Source: a bacterium
Lineage (GTDB): Bacteria; Bacteroidota; Bacteroidia; B-17B0; Aurantibacillaceae
NCBI GenBank assembly: GCA_029945625.1
Contig: JAQSCW010000010.1
Location: forward strand, 124,001 to 188,000
Direction: 5' to 3'
Length of the DNA: 64,000 nt
Shown: positions 61,333 through 64,000 of the stretch, one piece after another
How the letters are laid out: every line of letters starts with the position of its first letter
Numbering within the stretch: position 1 is the stretch's first letter
Program-made: the position numbers and the translations under genes
Notes under the pieces: generated by a model
The model's input: the letters and a program-made list of their open reading frames with translations, nothing else
What the model was told of the DNA's origin: nothing
The model's database searches: none

Positions 61333-61983
61333 CTATGGTGATAGCCTACATGTGTTCCAGCCGGTTTCATTCCTTTCAAATGAAATTCTATCATGCAACC
61401 TGCTCTTCCGTCCTTGCCAAAATTCGTAATAGTTCGCTTTTAAAATATAACCACCCCAAAATTCAGGACGCTTAATCGTTTCCGGTGGATGTTGTTTTTT
61501 TAGCTCTTCCATTCTTTTTTCGAGCTCCGTGCGCGAACTTAGAATGTGGCTCTGGTGGCTGGCCCAGGCACCCACCTTTGATTCATAGGGTCTGGCATCA
61601 AAATAAGCATCACTTTGTGCCGTGGGTGCTTTTTCAAGCACACCTTCAATTCTGATTTGGCGCTCCAGTTCCTTCCAGAAAAAAAGTATGCCGGCATGTG
61701 AATTATTTTCGATTTCCTCTGCCTTCCTGGAGTGATAATTGGTATAAAAACAAAACTGATTATTATCAAATTCTCGCAGGTAAACTATGCGGGAAGAGGG
61801 CTTCCCATCCACCGAAACGGTTGAAAGACCCATTGCCTGAAACTCCTCAATTTGTGCTGCTACCGCTTGCTGAAGCCAAAGGGCGAATAATTCGGAAGGA
61901 TCGGGGGTAATATCTTTTTCACTGAGAACTCCTTTCATAAAGTCCTGCCGTAACTGAAATATTTTTTCGTTAAGATGATTCAT
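61333..61983 (-). CDS. pdxH: Pyridoxamine 5'-phosphate oxidase
   Basis: A 216-residue FMN enzyme of full length. It has an FMN/PLP-binding split barrel with SSRIVYLREFDNNQFCFYTN, HAGILFFWKELERQIRIEG, and GAWASHQSHILSSR. The C-terminal EFWQGRKSRLHDRISF and terminal CRLSP match the PdxH dimerisation signature (W-Q-x-x-x-x-R-L-H-D-R). It oxidises PNP and PMP to pyridoxal 5'-phosphate. It lies 31 nt downstream of the IPExxxVDY gene on the same strand. Confidence 0.95.
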   Translation of the reverse strand: MNHLNEKIFQLRQDFMKGVLSEKDITPDPSELFALWLQQAVAAQIEEFQAMGLSTVSVDGKPSSRIVYLREFDNNQFCFYTNYHSRKAEEIENNSHAGILFFWKELERQIRIEGVLEKAPTAQSDAYFDARPYESKVGAWASHQSHILSSRTELEKRMEELKKQHPPETIKRPEFWGGYILKANYYEFWQGRKSRLHDRISFERNETGWNTCRLSP

Positions 61984-62014
61984 GAGGGGTGCACGTAATT
62001 TGAATAAAGGTAAA

Positions 62015-62497
62015 CTAAAAGATCAGATTTCTTCTGCTTGGCAAATCTTCAATGTCGATGGCTTGCACATTCATCAAATCGGGCGATTGTTTAAGTTTCT
62101 CCATGATCTTAAATTGATAGTTATGCAAATCTTCGCCTTTCAAAAGAAGGAAGTAATCGGTTTTTGGAAGTTCTTTGATGAGCCTCACGCTTTCGTCCAC
62201 GTCAAGACCAGCAAACAAACCACTTTTTGCCGCATTGGTTTGAGGCTGTTCGAAATTGCTGGTGTTCGGAATAAAGAAGTATTCAAGACCCAATTCTTCA
62301 TCAAGGAACCGGTATAGCGAGAATTTAAAGATTCGGCCTTCCTTTAAATGGAAAGGAATGTAGTCGCTTAAGAACAGTTTTAATTTTAGGGAGTCATTAA
62401 TAAGAGCAGCAACGGAGTACTGATCGTCGAGGCATGAGATGCCAATTAACACGAAGTCAATATCATCGTCGCTGCTATTTAAAACATGTTTAGCCAC
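62015..62497 (-). CDS. IPExxxVDY family protein
   Basis: A 160-residue small protein of the Bacteroidota family usually found next to rnc, as here (8-nt overlap with the rnc stop). It has FVLIGISCLDDQYSVAALIND, a central FSLYRFLDEELGLEYFFIPN and DYFLLLKGEDLHNYQFK. The name-giving motif is only loosely kept. The function is unknown; the steady coupling to rnc in the phylum suggests a link to RNA metabolism, which is inference. Confidence 0.8.
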   Translation of the reverse strand: MAKHVLNSSDDDIDFVLIGISCLDDQYSVAALINDSLKLKLFLSDYIPFHLKEGRIFKFSLYRFLDEELGLEYFFIPNTSNFEQPQTNAAKSGLFAGLDVDESVRLIKELPKTDYFLLLKGEDLHNYQFKIMEKLKQSPDLMNVQAIDIEDLPSRRNLIF

Positions 62498-63230
62498 TTT
62501 CTTTTTGGAGTTCCTCTAAGGTAAGTTGTGCAGCTTTTTGTTCGGCGACTCGTTTGCTGAAATTCTCAAAACGCGTATAGGCTTTCTCGTTAACAAAGAC
62601 CTCGATGACGTATATTTTTGCGGATCCGTTGCGTTCTTCGCTGAGTAATTTATATTCGAGACTAAATTTATTTTTTTGGCAATAAATCTGAAGCTGGCTT
62701 TTGTAATCTTCATTTGTATTTAGAAGCTCATCAATATCAATGTGAATTTTGATGATCCTTGACACGATGAATGACTTCGTTTTATTAAATCCAAGATCCA
62801 GAAATGTGGCGCCAATAAAAGCCTCGAAGGCATCACCATAGGCGCTTGATTTTGTTTTTTCGTCTTTATTAAGACTTGCTTTTAAAAAGTGGTTGAATCC
62901 GAATTTTAAAGCGAGTTCCTTGCAGGTTTGCCCATTTACGATCTTGCTTCGGAGTTGTGTAAGAAAACCTTCATCTTTATAAGGAAACATCTTGAACAAG
63001 AAATCGGCGACGATGGCACCAAGCAGCGCATCCCCTAAAAACTCAAGACGTTCATTGCTAATGGAAGTGCCACTTTTCTTAGTAGCGGAACTGCTGTGTA
63101 GAAAAGCCTGTTGGTATAATGAAAGATTTTTTGGAGTGAAACCGGTAGTGGTTTTTACCCAATTTCTAAAAACTTTATCGCTAGCGGAGTTTTTTGTTTG
63201 AAGCAGCGATAATAGTTTTTTTAAGGCCAA
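62490..63230 (-). CDS. rnc: Ribonuclease III
   Basis: A 246-residue RNase III. The catalytic signature is NERLEFLGDALLGAIVADFL (the ERLEFLGDA motif) and the second acidic cluster is YGDAFEAFIGATFLDLG. A C-terminal dsRNA-binding domain (~170-240) has YKSQLQIYCQKNKFSLEYKL and AEQKAAQLTLEEL. It cuts double-stranded rRNA precursors. TTG 63230 gives a normal N-terminus and overlaps nothing; the frame is open to 63281 inside fabF. It is 4 nt after the fabF stop. Confidence 0.94.
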   Translation of the reverse strand: MALKKLLSLLQTKNSASDKVFRNWVKTTTGFTPKNLSLYQQAFLHSSSATKKSGTSISNERLEFLGDALLGAIVADFLFKMFPYKDEGFLTQLRSKIVNGQTCKELALKFGFNHFLKASLNKDEKTKSSAYGDAFEAFIGATFLDLGFNKTKSFIVSRIIKIHIDIDELLNTNEDYKSQLQIYCQKNKFSLEYKLLSEERNGSAKIYVIEVFVNEKAYTRFENFSKRVAEQKAAQLTLEELQKESG

Positions 63231-63234
63231 GACG

Positions 63235-64000
63235 TTAAGGATTATATTTCTTGATGACAACGGCGGCATTGTGGCCGCCAAAACCGAAAGTATTGCTTAT
63301 GGCAATATCTACATTTCGTTTTTGCATTTTATTAAGGGTAAGATTTAATTTTGGATCAATTTCGGGATCAATGGTGTGGTGGTTAATGGTGGGGGGTATG
63401 ATACTGTCGCGCACCGAAAGAATGGCGGCCATGGCTTCAATTGCGCCTGCAGCACCAAGTAAATGGCCTGTCATGCTCTTTGTGGAGCTGATGTTCATTT
63501 TATAAGCATGTTCGCCAAATACATTTACGATTGCTTTTAATTCAGCGGTATCGCCTAGGGGTGTGCTGGTGCCGTGCGTATTGATATAATCCACCTGAGA
63601 TGCTGAAATTCCGGCATCTTTGAGCGCGCGCTTCATCACAAGAGTAGCGCCTAAACCTTCGGGATGAGGTGCAGTAATGTGATGGGCATCGGCACTCATT
63701 CCGCCACCAATAATTTCTGCATATATTTTAGCGCCGCGGGCCAGCGCATGTTCCAACTCTTCAAGTATAATGGCGCCACCGCCTTCGCCGAGTACAAAGC
63801 CGTCGCGCTCCTTGTCGTAAGGGCGAGATGCTCCTGCAGGATCATCGTTACGGGTACTCATAGCCTGACACGCGTTAAATCCTCCCATGCCACTTTCATT
63901 AATAGCCGCCTCGCTACCCCCCGTTACAATGGCATTTGCTTTACCAAGTCGGATGTAGTTAAACGCGTCTATAAGTGCATTGGTGGAGGAAGCGCATGCC
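63235..64000 (-). CDS. fabF: Beta-ketoacyl-ACP synthase II, C-terminal part (runs off window)
   Basis: About 254 residues are visible, entering at the active-site Cys (ACASSTNALIDA, right at the window edge). The two catalytic His lie in NTHGTSTPLGDTAEL and MTGHLLGAAGAIEA, and the C-terminal NTFGFGGHNAAVVIKKY is typical of FabF. It condenses malonyl-ACP with acyl-ACP in fatty acid elongation. It is followed by rnc on the same strand, the conserved (acpP-)fabF-rnc order of Bacteroidota. Confidence 0.96.
   Translation of the reverse strand, partial: ACASSTNALIDAFNYIRLGKANAIVTGGSEAAINESGMGGFNACQAMSTRNDDPAGASRPYDKERDGFVLGEGGGAIILEELEHALARGAKIYAEIIGGGMSADAHHITAPHPEGLGATLVMKRALKDAGISASQVDYINTHGTSTPLGDTAELKAIVNVFGEHAYKMNISSTKSMTGHLLGAAGAIEAMAAILSVRDSIIPPTINHHTIDPEIDPKLNLTLNKMQKRNVDIAISNTFGFGGHNAAVVIKKYNP

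Overview
The window looks like an ordinary chromosomal stretch from a member of the Bacteroidota (class Bacteroidia; I cannot fix the order). The evidence is a type IX secretion C-terminal sorting domain, many Bacteroidota-restricted families (DUF4292, DUF4296, DUF4271, DUF5777, IPExxxVDY, the Bacteroidota-type HemD), weak Shine-Dalgarno signals, and promoters of the TTG-N19-TAnnTTTG type (clearest at 24590-24619 and 53277-53306). There is no rRNA, CRISPR array, prophage or complete insertion sequence. One tRNA gene (Arg, anticodon TCT) is present.

Layout: 1-1145 holds the start of an HrpB-type helicase and a ParE/RelE-like toxin-antitoxin pair bracketed by two copies of a 53-bp repeat. 1374-12001 carries lepA, a secreted Kelch-like T9SS protein, a GT39-type membrane glycosyltransferase, a secreted protein of about 21 MORN/YwqK repeats, a lipoprotein, a family usually mislabelled asparagine synthetase B, and a small four-helix membrane protein. 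12039-24562 holds DUF4412, YraN, an RluB-like pseudouridine synthase with a 230-residue basic tail, glmS, a DUF4296/L,D-transpeptidase pair, a DivIC/FtsB-like divisome protein, ferritin, DsbD with a stand-alone DsbD-alpha paralogue, and a large GT2 fusion protein. After tRNA-Arg come a membrane/spermidine-synthase fusion, AsmA and an orphan histidine kinase.

32119-35628 is the succinate dehydrogenase operon (sdhC-A-B). 36434-41437 is a tight four-gene operon: nucleotidyltransferase, TPR lipoprotein, DUF4292 lipoprotein, EnvC-like degenerate LytM factor. This is envelope biogenesis. 41500-48406, all on the minus strand, holds trigger factor, an aldose-epimerase-like protein, DUF493, a LysE exporter overlapping a GH3-family enzyme, an M42 aminopeptidase and a PaaY-like hexapeptide protein. 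49109-57395 is housekeeping: RNase E/G, a 29-residue bS22-like ribosomal protein, a TPR protein, HU, mutY, YceI, DUF5777, DUF4271, hemD, rnpA and ribosomal protein THX. 57436-64000 holds a YkgJ-type cysteine cluster protein, riboflavin synthase, a TlpA-like thioredoxin, an arginase-family enzyme, pdxH, an IPExxxVDY protein, RNase III and the C-terminal part of fabF.

The least explained parts are: an uncharacterised 77-codon gene at 48660-48893 with its own promoter-like sequence, a flanking inverted repeat and two long tandem hairpins right after its stop; the repeat-flanked toxin-antitoxin pair; decayed gene fragments at 60821-61216; and many non-ATG starts, two of which seem to have an ATC codon exactly where family homology places the initiator.
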